A stretch of DNA of 64,000 bases from Enchytraeus crypticus (GCA_905160935.1 CAJHZI010000591.1:1-64000), one strand, 5' to 3'; counted from the first letter of the stretch, positions 1-13,271 are shown. Notes: generated by a model from the sequence alone, not told the origin. A program made the numbers and translations.

Positions 1-125
1 TATATATATATATAGCCTATACATATAACAAACACATTATTATAAATATATTTTATTGTACTTATAAAAATTAATTTATATATATATATAGAATTTTAAA
101 TATATATATATATTTTATGCACATT
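1..125. repeat. AT-rich (TA)n low-complexity DNA
   Basis: Runs of TA dinucleotides with short interruptions fill the left edge of the window. No coding sequence or conserved motif is seen. Confidence 0.8.
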
Positions 126-410
126 ATATTGTATTTATAAATTAAATGATAATATCGCACTTGATAGAAACAGGGACAGTAGAGCACTCCACGCTGTTAG
201 CGAGGCAGGCTGGTGCTGGTGTGCCGCTTGTATCACTACTACTCCACCTAGGCCAGTCTCTGGCTGGCGCTACAGAGCATGCTGTGTGGATGCCTCAGGG
301 ATGTTACTAGATGTAAGACTGGTTGTGTTCAGATGCTTTACGCTGCGTTGATTTGGTGGCCTTGTTAATAGTGGAGTAACTTATGCCGCTTAAAACTTGG
401 ATAATGGTAG

Positions 411-456
411 GGGTTAGTGCGGGGTTTAGTGCGGGGTTTAGTGCGGGGTTTAGTGA
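411..456. repeat. 12-bp tandem repeat, about 4 copies
   Basis: The unit GTGCGGGGTTTA is repeated head to tail. It is a short local minisatellite inside otherwise featureless intergenic DNA (126-1680), in which I see no other gene signal apart from the foldback at 739-932. Confidence 0.75.
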
Positions 457-738
457 ACAGTGCGGTAAGAATTTTATGAGAGGTAGTTAGATTGAATGAA
501 GTTTATGAATAATTAATCTTGAATATACCCATGAAATATTCGAAGCTTAGTTTATAATTAACTATTAATAATTAATTAATAACTAATTAATTACAAATTA
601 ACGAATTAATAAGTAACCCGCAGCAATTAATTGGTAGTAGACAACCATTTCATTTGACAACGTCACTTTGTGGAAATGGAACTCACTCAGCTGTGGTTGA
701 GGTGGCTGGAAGGATCGTTTTCGTATGATTTTTCATTT

Positions 739-932
739 GCCTACTTTCAATTACTCATTGAAAGCTAATTACTCACTTATAGCTGAAATTTATGCGAATG
801 TTCAAAATTAATTATCGATAAACTTTATCAAACCGAATTCGAGATCGAGTTATCGATAATTAATTCTGAACATTCGCATAAATTTCAGCTATAAGTGAGT
901 AATTAGCTTTCAATGAGTAATTTAAAGTAGCC
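739..932. repeat. Foldback element: about 83-bp inverted repeat
   Basis: The stretch 739-822 is repeated in inverted orientation at 850-932 with only a few mismatches. A loop of about 28 bp lies between, so a transcript or single strand would form a long hairpin. There is no ORF. It could be a MITE or a local inverted duplication. I see no target duplication at its edges. Confidence 0.8.
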
Positions 933-1715
933 AAACTGTTAATTTTACTTTGTCAATATACATGTATGTAAATGAACTCGTTTTGAGTTATAGTTGACGC
1001 GGTAGACAAGAGTCTGGACCTCTTAAATGTATCTAGCAAAAGACTAACATCATCTGCTTTCAATGCGGAAATTACCACGTGTGTAATTTAGCGCTTTTCT
1101 GTTTGTACTACATATATAATCGTTTTTAGATAATATTTTTCTTCAATTACTTTTGATAATAAAAAGATAGTTAACGCTGTTATATTAAACATGTGCAGTT
1201 CGTTCATAGGTTTATTGTAACCAAGCAAAGAGGGTCGTAGTTTTTCGGATAAGTATTTGCGCACCGATCAGGAATTAATTTGACGTTAAAATTACACGTC
1301 GCTTTATAGCTTTTTAATAGGATCAGCATGGGTTCAAAACCACTGATTAGATTTAATTAACCATGTTGTCAAGTACTACTGTAGATTTGTAATAGGCGTA
1401 AAGAAGTAGTAGGCTATTGTGGCATGATTATAAATGTAATTTGTCGGTTTTATATTTGCTAAATGAAGTCGGAACATCTTTGTTTAAATCCAAACTTAAA
1501 TGTTTTTATTTAGTGGAGTGGATTGGAGTACATGTAGTTCACAGTTTTGCTACATTATTTCATTGTAGTTACATCAGCATGTTTACTATTGGATTGCTCT
1601 AAATAAACTAATTAACTAAATAGACTAGATGAGCAACAATAGTTAAATTAGAGTGTTACTATAATCTACGACAACATCTAGCACCGTTAACATTCCCAAC
1701 AGGCAGCATAAAGTC

Positions 1716-4700
1716 ATGGAAACGTCAGTGAGGAAATCATCTCGACGCAAGCGACTGGTCTTGTTTCTACTTCTTCTGCTCATCATCGTTATCATCGCAC
1801 TGGCGGTAGCTGTGGCTGTGCTGCACAAGAAGCTGAAGCACCGAGTGGACGAGCCGTGTGACACAGCAGAGTGCGCAGTGGTAGCGGGCGAGATGATATC
1901 TAGGATGGACCTCAAAGCTGACCCGTGTGTGGATTTCTACCAGTACGCGTGCGGTACCTACTCCAGCGCTTCCACTCGTCCGCCGGACGTCAGTCACATG
2001 TTCACTTTTGGAGCTCCGAGCGTCATCACAGCTCAACAGCTGGCGGCAGTCCTTTCTTCTCCAGGTACAGTTATCTAACTTTCCATGCAGTCACTTCACT
2101 CTATCCACGCCTCAAAACTTTCTTCTCCAGGTGTAGTTACCTCACTCTCTCCACTGAACAAAACTCTCTTCTCCAGGTGTACTCACCTCACTCTGTCCAC
2201 GCCTCATTTGACCAAGCAATTTAAGTCTTTTTTCAAAGAAATGTTCAATTTTCTACCTTTTAATCGGAAGTAAATAATTTGAAAACGATTATTTGTATTT
2301 TTAAAACTAACTAATAGGTCAATAAATTAACAATGCAACAACCGTATTTGCAAACAGCGCCGTTCGAACATCATCTTGTGTGTCTATGTAGGCCTACTCA
2401 TTTTCTATTAGCAATACTGTTTCACCTCGGAAATCAGACGTAACACTCGTAGGTATATACGAAGAAGATACACCGCAGCTAATAAAATGATAGCAAATTT
2501 TCACTCACTTCCGGTTCGATGAAAGCTCACTGAAAGCCTATTAAAAGCAATGGTAAATGAGATCGCCAACTATTTTTCTAATATATCAACTAAATTACTA
2601 ATATCAGCTAAATTACTTATTTGCTGCCAGATGTAATACATGACCCATTGCGACTCCATGCCTGCTTGATAAAAAGAATATATATACAGCAGAACAGAGA
2701 TATAGCAATAAAATTTTATGAATCTTTTGCATTGCTATTTTTAGCTACACGGTAGTAGTTATGTAGTTTAGAAGATAGAAAGAGAGAACAATGGTCATCT
2801 ATTTGTAACTGAATCAAAATATATACGAAGCGCATACAACGAGACAGAATACAAATAAGACGGCCGTCAGAAAGAGCCAATTGAGCTCTATCTAGCTGAC
2901 TAACGGAAGAAGAATAATAGGCCTTATATATTATATTTACAATGATCATTAGGCTACGTAAGCTTCCTATGACAAACTATGCGTAATGGTGAAAATTATA
3001 TTAATATCACTAATTAAAGTTTAATGAGGTATTATCAGAGTTTCATCAAAATTTCACGTAAACAAAAAAGTTTATTTGTTACCATGGGAATACATAGCTG
3101 TTCTTGTTACTGAAACTTCTAGTTCTCTCTAATACTTCATTGGTCACACTATTATGGCCTATTCAATATCAATTAACTTTGATCAGGTTATGAATACAGA
3201 GGTCGGGCATCAACAGCTGTTGCCAAGGTCAAGGAGTTCTATTCTGTCTGTATGAACGACAAGAACGACGACAACAAGGGTAAAGAGATCCTGTTAAAAG
3301 TTATCAAAGGACTCAACTACTGGCCTCTTTCCACTGAGCCTGCAGCCTGGAATCCTTCTACGTGGGACCTCCAGGATGTCATGGACAGAGTTGTCCTGCA
3401 GAACTTCCCAGCTCTGCTCGGTGTTGGGCTGATCAACCACCCAGCTGACTCTGATAAGTACGTGATGGGGATGGTGGCTCAGGGGTTGACACTGCCCCGC
3501 CCAGAGTACTACAATCTACCGAGAGCTGAGCGGGCGTATAGAGGCTTAGTGGAGACTGTATGCAAACTTCTGTATGGTTAGATCTGTCTCGATATTCACA
3601 TTTATATGTCTGTCTCTCTATCTTTATCCTCCTCTCTCTGTCTCTCTATTGCATTTATTTGCCCACTCAACCTGTTTATAAGGACAGTACTTTGGGGCTT
3701 GGACTAAGAAATTTCAAATTCACTTATAAATAAGAATTCTGAGCATCAAGCTTTTTTTTCTTTTTTTCAATTCGGTCCTTTCCATTTGCATGTACAATTT
3801 CGCTCTTCTTGCTTCATTATCAGGCACGACATAGCGACTAACTGCAAAGTGCATAATATTATTTTCGTGAGAGACGGGAAATAGAAAACAATAGGGAAAC
3901 TTGCAATCTCGTGTCAGTGATTACTGTGCTAAATGCTACTTCGAACAAACCAGAACATTCAAGATAATATCTATAATTTTCAGATCTACATGTACATTTC
4001 TTTACTATTTTCAAGGAATTTCGATAATTATCTATATAGTGGTGCAGTCATTTGAAACTTCATATTACAATCAGTTAATCTACACAATCTCTATAATACT
4101 GTGCTATTTTACACCTTATTATGTAACTCGTTCTATATCTCACTCGTTACACTACAGGCAACTCAGAATTAGCACTCTACAGAGAATGGTCAGAGAAGCT
4201 TTGGTTGTTTGAGAAGTCACTGGCCGCCATCTTCCCTACAGCAGCTGAGCTAGCAACAGTACACAGCGTCTCTCACATCATGCCCATCTCTGAGGCTCAA
4301 CAGAAACTAACGTTCCTCAACATCACGCAGCTGCTCAACAAAGCCTTCGATGAAACAAATGAAACCATTACTCAGGACAACGAATTACTTGTAGGCACCG
4401 CCAGATATTTTGAGAGATTGAGTGCCCAGATCAGCAACCTAGGAGATGACTCGAAGAGTACGCTCGCTGCCTATATCGTCTGGACTGCCATGTACAAGGT
4501 ATCATACTCTGCTGGTGTGTCGTTTGAAAGCGCCCATCTCGTGTTTGCGCAGACCCTCCTAGGTTCTGCTCCGACACATTCTTCCGGGTGGAAACGTTGC
4601 ACGGCGGAGACCATCGAAGCTCTGGGATTCGCAGCTGGAGCTGTTCACGCTCAAGAGCACTTCCAGGCAGAGGATAAAGAGAGAATAGCGAAGTTTCTTC

Positions 4701-5605
4701 AAATCACCATAGACGAGTTTATAGACAGACTTCCCCAGGCAGATTGGTTGAAGACAGAGACGAGAAAGAAAGCGGAAGAGAAGGCTAGAGCCGTTGTCTG
4801 GCAGATTGGATATCCTGAAGTGTTCGACGATCCTAATAAATTGGATGAATTCTACGAGAGCTTCACCGTTTCTAGAACTAGATGCGAAAACAAACTGGAA
4901 TTCCTAAAGTTTCAGCAGAGGTATAGCGCTAAGAAATATGGTCGACCTGTTAATAAAAAAGAATGGATGAAGATGCCAACGGAAACAAATGCTTACTATT
5001 TTTCGCCAGGAAATCAGATTGTGATATTGGGAGGAATCCTGCAGAAACCAATGTACAGCAGGGACTTCCCTCTCTCAGTATTCTACGGCGCTATGGGTTC
5101 AGTTCTTGCTCATGAACTTATTCACGGCTTTGACACCAACGGCCGGAAGTACGATTTAAATGGAAAGGTTTTCGACTGGTGGGATTCAGAATCAGCACAG
5201 GCCTACGAAGAGCGAGCTGCTTGTTTCCGTGACCAATACAACAAGCAGACCTTTCAAGGTCATCCGGTTAACGGTAACCTATCCATTGGTGAGAACATCG
5301 CAGATGCAGGTGGTGTTGGGCTCGCCTTCAGTGCCTACACCAAAGCGTCTAAAGTAGGAGATGCAGATAGGATTCTGCCTGGAATGAAGATGACCGGAGC
5401 CCAGCAGTTCTTTTTAGCCTTTGCGCAATTGTGGTGCCTCAATATAAATGATGCCCTTGCTGGGAGGTTAGTCGTTGAGGACGAACATTCTCAGGGACCT
5501 GTCAGAGTAAACACCGCTTATAAAAATACACCGGCGTTTGCTCAAGCATTCAGCTGTCCTAGTTCATCTCAAATGAACCCAAGTAAACGATGCACCATCT
5601 GGTAA
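1716..5605 (+). CDS. M13 family (neprilysin-like) zinc metalloprotease, gene A
   Basis: Type II membrane zinc endopeptidase that would cleave peptides outside the cell. I read three exons, 1716-2064, 3187-3576 and 4158-5605, joined in phase 1; the sum is 2187 bp, or 728 residues, near the usual 700-770. Visible order: basic cytoplasmic tail, one membrane helix (about residues 14-36), the M13 N-terminal cysteine motif DPCVDFYQYACG, the helical domain, the substrate-binding NAYY (about 524), the zinc site HELIH (about 565-569), the third-ligand motif ENIAD (about 625-629) and the family C-terminus with a Cys four residues before the terminal Trp. All catalytic residues are present. ATG 1716 is chosen because it precedes the anchor directly. 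A possible acceptor (CAACAG) lies 13 bp upstream of it, so a 5' UTR exon may exist. Substrate unknown. First of three tandem paralogues. Confidence 0.9.
2051..2190 (+). repeat. Tandem copies of the exon 1 splice donor of M13 gene A
   Basis: The exon 1 end CTTCTCCAG|GT recurs about 70 and 120 bp into the intron, each time with a pyrimidine-rich lead and similar following sequence (TAGTTACCTCACTC-like). Each unit could serve as an acceptor and as a donor. Only the first copy keeps the reading frame; beyond it the frame stops within 5 codons. Confidence 0.75.
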
Positions 5606-5790
5606 TAGATGATCATAGTGACAGATCTAATTTGTTGCCCGTTTAGTGTTTTATAATAGTCAAGTTTACGAGACGGCTTAGTTTTATTAATATGTTCATT
5701 AATAACTTTTAAATATGCACTAGGTCATGTACTTTATACAAACGATATAGGATAATTTTAAAACACAAAGTTTGTTTATTCAATTTTTCA

Positions 5791-6154
5791 TAATACAATG
5801 CGCTCCATATTTAAACAGGTGGGATATAAGCAAGTTCCTTTTATTTTCCTACTCCCGTTCAATCTCGAGCCAATGCAAATGTTTGTAATTTCTTTTAAAC
5901 ACCAGCGATATAACGACATACGACCATTTGGTTCTTAAAAAGTATGTAAAGTAAAGTAAAACACGCATTTTAGTGAAATTATCAATGCGTATTTTCCTTT
6001 ACTTTACATACTTTTTAAGAACCTAATGGGCGTACATCGCTTGTTTTCAAAAGAAATTATCAGCATTTGAATTTGCTTGAGATTGAAATGGAATATAAAG
6101 ACAAAAGGAACTTGCTTATATCCCACCTGTTTATAAATGGATCGCATTGTACTA
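5791..6154. repeat. Long diverged inverted repeat (foldback/MITE-like)
   Basis: The arm at 5791-5970 is matched in inverted orientation by 5984-6154, with scattered mismatches along roughly 170-180 bp. The spacer is only about 13 bp. No protein is encoded. It lies about 190 bp after the stop codon of M13 gene A and could fold within its 3' transcript if that extends so far. Confidence 0.8.
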
Positions 6155-6489
6155 CTAAAAACAATGTCTGCGGAGCCGTTACTATTTATCAATCTTAATA
6201 GTCAAAAGGCTTATCTCACGCGCTGTGCTACTGCGGCTTAAGCTTAGCAACAGCCTGTAGAGTTAGTCAGGCTCCAGTGTCTACATCGTCAGCATTCTAC
6301 GTGCGCACAGTAGGGCTACACACAGGGGTAGTAGAGACAGCAAGGTTCAGCTGCTGTGTTAGGACTTTGTCAACTGTCCTGATTCTTTTAAGTGAAAGTT
6401 TGATATCCAGCTGTTCTGGAGAGAGGTGGTACAGATAGACCGTTTATAGATGGGTTAAGAATTAGGGAGAAGAGTTGTCTCTCTTATTC

Positions 6490-6715
6490 TCTCTTATCTC
6501 TCTCTTAGTCTCTCTTAGTGAACTGCCTATTGGCAGGTCCATGGTATATAACGCCACCACTCTCCTCTGTCTTCAGTTTTCCATGTCATGCCCACATTTG
6601 TGTGGATATTAAATCATTTAACATTTCTAATCTCGACCTGCCTCTGCCTCTATTTCCTTCTATGACTTCTTTTAATAGACTCCCCCCCCCCCTTAGCATG
6701 TGGATAGAACACATA
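6490..6715 (+). repeat. Interspersed repeat family R1, copy 1
   Basis: This roughly 200-bp block (CTGCCTATTGGCAGGTCC near its start, then TATAACGCC and TCTGTCTTC) recurs at about 50215-50445 and, shorter, at 47955-48120. All three are in plus orientation. It does not encode a continuous protein. It may be the 3' end of a longer retroelement. Confidence 0.65.
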
Positions 6716-7011
6716 GAAATAAGTTGTTGCAGCATCGGATTCAATGGTTCCAATTGAACGTAAACAAATTCAGATTTTGCGCATATATTCATGTGTGTGG
6801 CAATGAAGCAGTATCGAAGATGATTTATTTGTTTAAAGCAAATAAAATATACAAGTATGACGCATTGCGAAAGTAAGAATGGAGATTTTGAATCAAATTG
6901 CTTGCCAATTTATTTGGTCTTAGGAGAGCCATAATGTAGTATACATTATATATTAATTAATATATTGGGGGGAATCTTTGAAGACTATAGGCCTATGTTG
7001 ATAGTCTTATC

Positions 7012-7071
7012 CGTGACACCATCCTTGAATGAGGAAACGGACGTTAAACCTTTATTACTATTATTATTATA
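7012..7071 (+). repeat. SINE-like 3' end with (TTA)n tail, copy 1
   Basis: The core GAGGAAACGGACGTTAAACC is followed by a TTA/TTAC microsatellite tail. The same core and tail occur at 41249-41312 and, inverted, at 60511-60572. Only the 3' part of the element is recognisable here. Confidence 0.65.
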
Positions 7072-7394
7072 GAAGGCCTATAATTGCTGCATTGGACAAG
7101 AGAGTCAGATATTTATTCGCTGCCATTTAAGCGTAACAAATATTCCAGTTCAAACATTTAGTTATGGTCAGGGTTAAACTTCCTAAATAGTTTGAGTCTT
7201 CGTGAATTTCTACAATGCAAATAACGTTTATTTAGTTTGATTTATTTTGATCCATTTTTAATTATATGAGACGTACAGTTCAATTAATTTTAATCTTCTG
7301 TACTAACAAGGAGCGTATAGTCTTCAAGAAAATTTCAGACATTTCATAGAAAACCTCATAGAAGCGAACTGCTTGAACAAACTACGACGAACAG

Positions 7395-7625
7395 AAAGTA
7401 GGCTACTAGAACGAGACGTTCAAGAACAAGAAGTACAAGAACAGAAAGTACCAGAACAAGAAGTACTAGAACAAGAAATCAAGAAATACAAGAACAGAAA
7501 GTACAAGAACAAGAAGTACTAGAACAAGAAATACAAGAACAGAAAGTACAAGAACAAGAAGTACAAGAACAAGAAGTATAAGAACAAGAAGTATAAGAAC
7601 AGAAAGTACAAGAACAGTAAGAAAA
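7395..7625. repeat. Minisatellite of AGAACAAGAAGTACA-type units
   Basis: Degenerate units alternate AGAACAAGAAGTAC and AGAACAGAAAGTAC. The minus strand is open in one frame (Leu/Val-rich), which follows from the repeat and not from a gene. Confidence 0.8.
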
Positions 7626-8219
7626 ACAAGACTTTCATTTCTTGATGACCGCGTCCATGTTTGTTTTTTTATAAATTGAGAGTTCATCATTGAAACTCAG
7701 TCAGTTACTGAGAAAATATATATTTACAAAATATATGATATATAGAATAATGAAGGAGAAAATAGAAAATAATGACAGAAATGGCTATAAGATAGATAGA
7801 TACATTTAGATAGAGAGAGAGAGAGAGAAAGAGAGAGAAAAAGAGAGAGATAAACAAGGAAAGAGTGAAACTTGAGAGAGCACTTCAGATGTACACGCAT
7901 CCTTTCTCCATCGTCTACTAATTAGACAATTAAGCAGAATATTATGTTCATTTCAATTAGGCAAGTCTTGATTAATTATATGGCATACAATGTTGCAGCA
8001 TGTGTGGACACAGTAGACCCTTGCTATACCTTATACAGTAACATTCTGTAATCTGCCACTAAACGCTGTTATGCAGAGAAATGAAGGGTTCAAAGTTCAT
8101 TTAAATAATTACCAGAAGACTCAGCAAGGATCGAACACATGACTGAAGAATCAGTTGAAGTGTAAGGTCCGTGTAGGACGCACTACGGTGTGTTATAGAA
8201 ACATTAAAACTTAACGAAG

Positions 8220-8640
8220 TAACAGTACAGTAGGCGATTAGGAACAGTACAAAAAGTACAGTAGAATATCAGGAACAATACAGACAGTACAATATAAGGA
8301 ACAGTGCAGATAGTACAGTACAAGATTAGGAACAATAGGCCTACAGACGGTACAGTACAATATCAGGAATAGTACAACAGTACAGTACAAGATAAGGAAC
8401 AGTACAGACAGTACAGGAAGATAAGGAACAGTAGAGACAGTACTGTACCGTTGATATGGAACAGTACCGTACAGTTGATAAGGAATAGTAGAGACAGTAC
8501 AGTAGAAGATTAGGAGCAGTACAAATAGTACAGTAGATAAGGAACAGTACATACAGTACCGTACAGTAGATAAGGAACAGTACAAACAGTACTGTAGATA
8601 AGGAACAGTACAAATAGTACGGTAGATAGGGAACAGTAGA
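8220..8640. repeat. Minisatellite built on AGGAACAGTACA/GTACAGTA units
   Basis: Irregular tandem units of about 20-30 bp share GGAACAGTACA and ACAGTACAGTA. Long minus-strand frames (CSLSTV-type) are by-products of the repeat. The array stops about 15 bp before a possible orphan exon at 8657. Confidence 0.75.
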
Positions 8641-8656
8641 ATACCTAGGACTCATC

Positions 8657-8731
8657 ATGGTTAGCCAGCCTCTAATGAGTCAACGTAGTGAGGAGCCAAT
8701 GAGAGAAGAGTATGAGATGCTCAACAACCAG
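8657..8731 (+). other. Possible orphan first coding exon
   Basis: An ATG opens 25 codons rich in Glu, Gln, Arg and Ser and ends at a strong donor, CAG|GTGAGA, in phase 0. I find no downstream exon in matching phase: the 5' edge of the M13 gene B exon needs phase 1 or 2. The composition would suit a cytoplasmic N-terminus, but this could be chance or a lost exon. Confidence 0.25.
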
Positions 8732-8741
8732 GTGAGAACCT

Positions 8742-8812
8742 TATTCATTTCATTCATTCATTAAGAATTTAACCTACGGCTCCTCGACATAACGTAATGT
8801 CAGGGACGTCTC
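8742..8812 (-). repeat. Short retroposon fragment ending in (TGAA)n
   Basis: On the minus strand GACGTCCCTGACATT is followed by a GAGGAGCC block and a TGAA simple repeat. A related copy, with TTATTGATTGATTG at its end, lies at 23603-23664 on the plus strand. The GACGTCCCTGACATC start is also seen in the (TTA)n-tailed group at 41249. Confidence 0.5.
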
Positions 8813-8904
8813 TTGCAGACTCTGCAAAAAGGCGCCAAAGCACCACACGATGACGACAATTCTTGTGTTAGTTAGATAGGTAACGTAAACATCGTTATAG
8901 TGAT

Positions 8905-9091
8905 CAACTATGTTGATATCTATCACTTTTTATAACACATGTTTAAACCGTTAGGCAATTTTTTTTCCATTTTCCGTATAACCAGTCCAGTAAATGTCCG
9001 AGATTTTACTCCCAGATTAGCGCGGCTAGGATTGAGAACCCACCCATTCACCTCAGCATTTGTCATTTAAAACTTCATGAAGTTACCCCTA
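8905..9091 (-). repeat. tRNA-derived SINE, family B, copy 1
   Basis: Read on the minus strand this matches 29884-30080 over most of its length, through TCTGRGAGTAAAATCTCGGAC and the tail block GGTTTAAACATGTG. The pol III B-box region is degraded here (GGTTCTCAATCC) but intact in the other copy. Confidence 0.7.
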
Positions 9092-9429
9092 CGCTATTAA
9101 GATATTCTAACATTTAACTTTCCGTTAGTAATGTGCTTAACGTCAAGGTTCAGAAGCTAATTTCTTTGCTATTGAACTACTCGGCTTGCTCGAACAACAG
9201 AGGTAGATATTAATTATTACTCTCTGCCCTTGTTTGTTACATTCATATTTGTCATTGTATTACTGTAGATATGAATAATTGCAATTATTGTGTCGTGAAC
9301 TGATTTCTAATTAATTGTAACCTTTATGGGCATGCGTCAGAGCCTTCGGGCCTGTATGGCCTTTTTCACGTCGTTCTATGCATTATTTGCAATGTAATTG
9401 TGATTTTTGTGAAAACAAAAGATACCTAT

Positions 9430-12400
9430 CATGTGTTGAAACACTGATGATGTATTGACACACTGATGATGTATTGACACACTGATGATGTATTGACACA
9501 CTGATGATGTATTGACACACTGATGATGTATTGAAACACTGATGATGTATTGACACACTGATGATGTATTGACACACTGATGATGTATTGACACACTGAT
9601 GATGTATTGAAACACTGATGATGTATTGACACACTGATGATGTATTGACACACTGATGATGTATTGACACACTGATGATGTATTGAAACACTGATGATGT
9701 ATTGACACACTGATGATGTATTGACACACTGATGATGTATTGACACACTGATGATGTATTGAAACACTGATGATGTATTGACACACTGATGATGTATTGA
9801 CACACTGATGATGTATTGACACACTGATGATGTATTGAAACACTGATGATGTATTGACACACTGATGATGTATTGACACACTGATGATGTATTGACACAC
9901 TGATGATGTATTGAAACACTGATGATGTATTGACACACTGATGATGTATTGACACACTGATGATGTATTGACACACTGATGATGTATTGAAACACTGATG
10001 ATGTATTGACACACTGATGATGTATTGACACACTGATGATGTATTGACACACTGATGATGTATTGAAACACTGATGATGTATTGACACACTGATGATGTA
10101 TTGACACACTGATGATGTATTGACACACTGATGATGTATTGAAACACTGATGATGTATTGACACACTGATGATGTATTGACACACTGATGATGTATTGAC
10201 ACACTGATGATGTATTGAAACACTGATGATGTATTGACACACTGATGATGTATTGACACACTGATGATGTATTGACACACTGATGATGTATTGAAACACT
10301 GATGATGTATTGACACACTGATGATGTATTGACACACTGATGATGTATTGACACACTGATGATGTATTGACACACTGATGATGTATTGACACACTGATGA
10401 TGTATTGACACACTGATGATGTATTGACACACTGATGATGTATTGACACACTGATGATGTATTGACACACTGATGATGTATTGACACACTGATGATGTAT
10501 TGACACACTGATGATGTATTGACACACTGATGATGTATTGACACACTGATGATGTATTGACACACTGATGATGTATTGACTCACTGATGATGTATTGACA
10601 CACTGATGATGTATTGACACACTGATGACGTATTGACACACTGCGATGTATTGACACACGCGTATGTATGACACACTGATTATGTATTGACCACTGCTGA
10701 ATGTTTTACACACTGATGATGTATTGACACACTGTGATGATGTAGATTGACACACGATGATTAGTTACACACTGATGATGTATTGACACCGATGGAATGT
10801 ATTGACACCCTGATGATTTTGAGAAACCCTGAATATGTATGACACACTGATGATTATTGACCCACTGAATGATTATTTACACACTGAGATGTATTGACAC
10901 ACTGATAGGTATTTGGCCACAACTGATTATGTATGACACACTGATGAGTTTTACCCATGATGAATGTATTGACACACTGATGATGTCTTGACACACTGAT
11001 GAGTATTGAAAACACTGATGATGTATTGAACACTGATGTGTAAATTGACACCTGTTATGTATAGACACCTGTGATTGTATTGACACTACTGATGATGTAT
11101 TGACACACTGATGATATATTGACACACTGTGATGATTATTGACACACTGATATGTAATGGAAACACTGATGATGTATTGAAACCTGATGATGTATTGACA
11201 CACTGGATGATGTATTGACACACTTGATATGTTATTGACACCTGATGATTATTGACACACTGGGGGGGGGATGCGTAGTGAAACCTGATGAGGTAAATTG
11301 ACACCCTATGAATGTATTGACAACACCCGATGAATGTATTGACACACTGATTATGTATTGAGCACACTGATGATGTATGACACTCTGATGATATTGCCAC
11401 ACTATATTATGGACACACTGATGATGATTGAAAACACTGATGATGTATTTGACACACTGATGATGTATTGACACACTGATGATGTATTGACACACTGATG
11501 ATGTATTGACACACTGATGATGTATTGACACACTGATGATGTATTGACACACTGATGATGTATTGAAACACTGATGATGTATTGACACACTGATGATGTA
11601 TTGACACACTGATGATGTATTGACACACTGATGATGTATTGAAACACTGATGATGTATTGACACACTGATGATGTATTGACACACTGATGATGTATTGAC
11701 ACACTGATGATGTATTGAAACACTGATGATGTATTGACACACTGATGATGTATTGACACACTGATGATGTATTGACACACTGATGATGTATTGACACACT
11801 GATGATGTATTGACACACTGATGATGTATTGACACACTGATGATGTATTGACACACTGATGATGTATTGACACATTGATGATGTATTGACACACTGATGA
11901 TGTATTGACACACTGATGATGTATTGACACACTGATGATGTATTGACACACTGATGATGTATTGACACACTGATGATGTATTGACACACTGATGATGTAT
12001 TGACACACTGATGATGTATTGACACACTGATGATGTATTGACACACTGATGATGTATTGACACACTGATGATGTATTGACACACTGATGATGTATTGACA
12101 CACTGATGATGTATTGACACACTGATGATGTATTGACACACTGATGATGTATTGACACACTGATGATGTATTGACACACTGATGATGTATTGACACACTG
12201 ATGATGTATTGACACACTGATGATGTATTGACACACTGATGATGTAGTGAAACACTGATGATGTATTGACACACTGATGATGTATTGACACACTGATGAT
12301 GTATTGACACACTGATGATGTATTGACACACTGATGATGTATTGACACACTGATGATGTATTGACACACGGATGATGTATTGACACACTGATGATGTATT

Positions 12401-13225
12401 GAACACACTGATGAGGTTGACACACTGATGAGTGTATTGAACACAACCCGATGATTATTGACACACGCTGATGTATTGACACCCTGATGAGTATTGACAC
12501 ACTGATGATGTTTGAACACACTGATTAATGTATTGACACACTGATGAGTTATTGACACACTGATTATTTTATTTACAACGATGCTGTATTGACCACTGGG
12601 GGGGATGATGTCTTGAAACACTGATGAGTATTGACACACTGATGATGTAATTGACACACTGACTGTGTATTGACACACTGATTATTATTGAAAGCACTGA
12701 TGATGTATTGACCACTGATGATGTATGGACACACTGATGATGATTGTCGCAACACACTGATGATTGAAACACTGATGATTGATTGACACACTGTTGATGT
12801 GTGACACACTGATGATTATGACACACTGAGGATGTAGTGACACAACTGATGAGGTATTGACACCCTGATGATGTAGTGACACACGGATGATGTATTGACA
12901 CACTGAGGATGTATGACACACTGATGATGTATGACAACACTGAGGATGTATTGACACACTGATATGTAGACACACTGATGATTTATTGACACACTGATGA
13001 ATTTATTGACACCTGAATGATGGATTGACACACTGATGATGTATTGAAACACGATGATGTATTGACACATGAATGATTCTTGACACACTGATGATGTATT
13101 ACACCCTGATTATGTATGAACACGGATGATTTATTTGTACACACTGATGATGTATTGACACACTGATGATGTATTGACACACTGATGATGTATTGACACA
13201 CTGATGATGTATTGACACACTAACT
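9430..13225. repeat. 19-bp satellite/minisatellite array, about 200 copies
   Basis: The monomer is ACACTGATGATGTATTGAC. From about 9533 to 10293 one monomer in four carries GAAACAC in place of GACACAC, giving an exact 76-bp higher-order period. Clean blocks (9430-10620 and 11450-12400) alternate with blocks full of single-base insertions and deletions (10620-11450 and 12400-13140). All three minus-strand frames are open because 19 bp carries no stop in any frame, so the long repeat ORFs are not genes. Confidence 0.97.
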
Positions 13226-13271
13226 ATGTATTGATATTGACGATGTGTTAATATATTGATTATGCATTGAT

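Noticed and set aside
9376-12678. Minus-strand ORFs of 330-460 residues with the repeat QCVNTSSVCQYIISVSIHH
   Set aside because: The 19-bp monomer has no stop on that strand in any frame, so all three frames are open along the array. No promoter, splice or codon bias supports a gene.
9430-13225. CRISPR-like array
   Set aside because: The repeats are contiguous 19-mers without unique spacers, in a eukaryotic genome.
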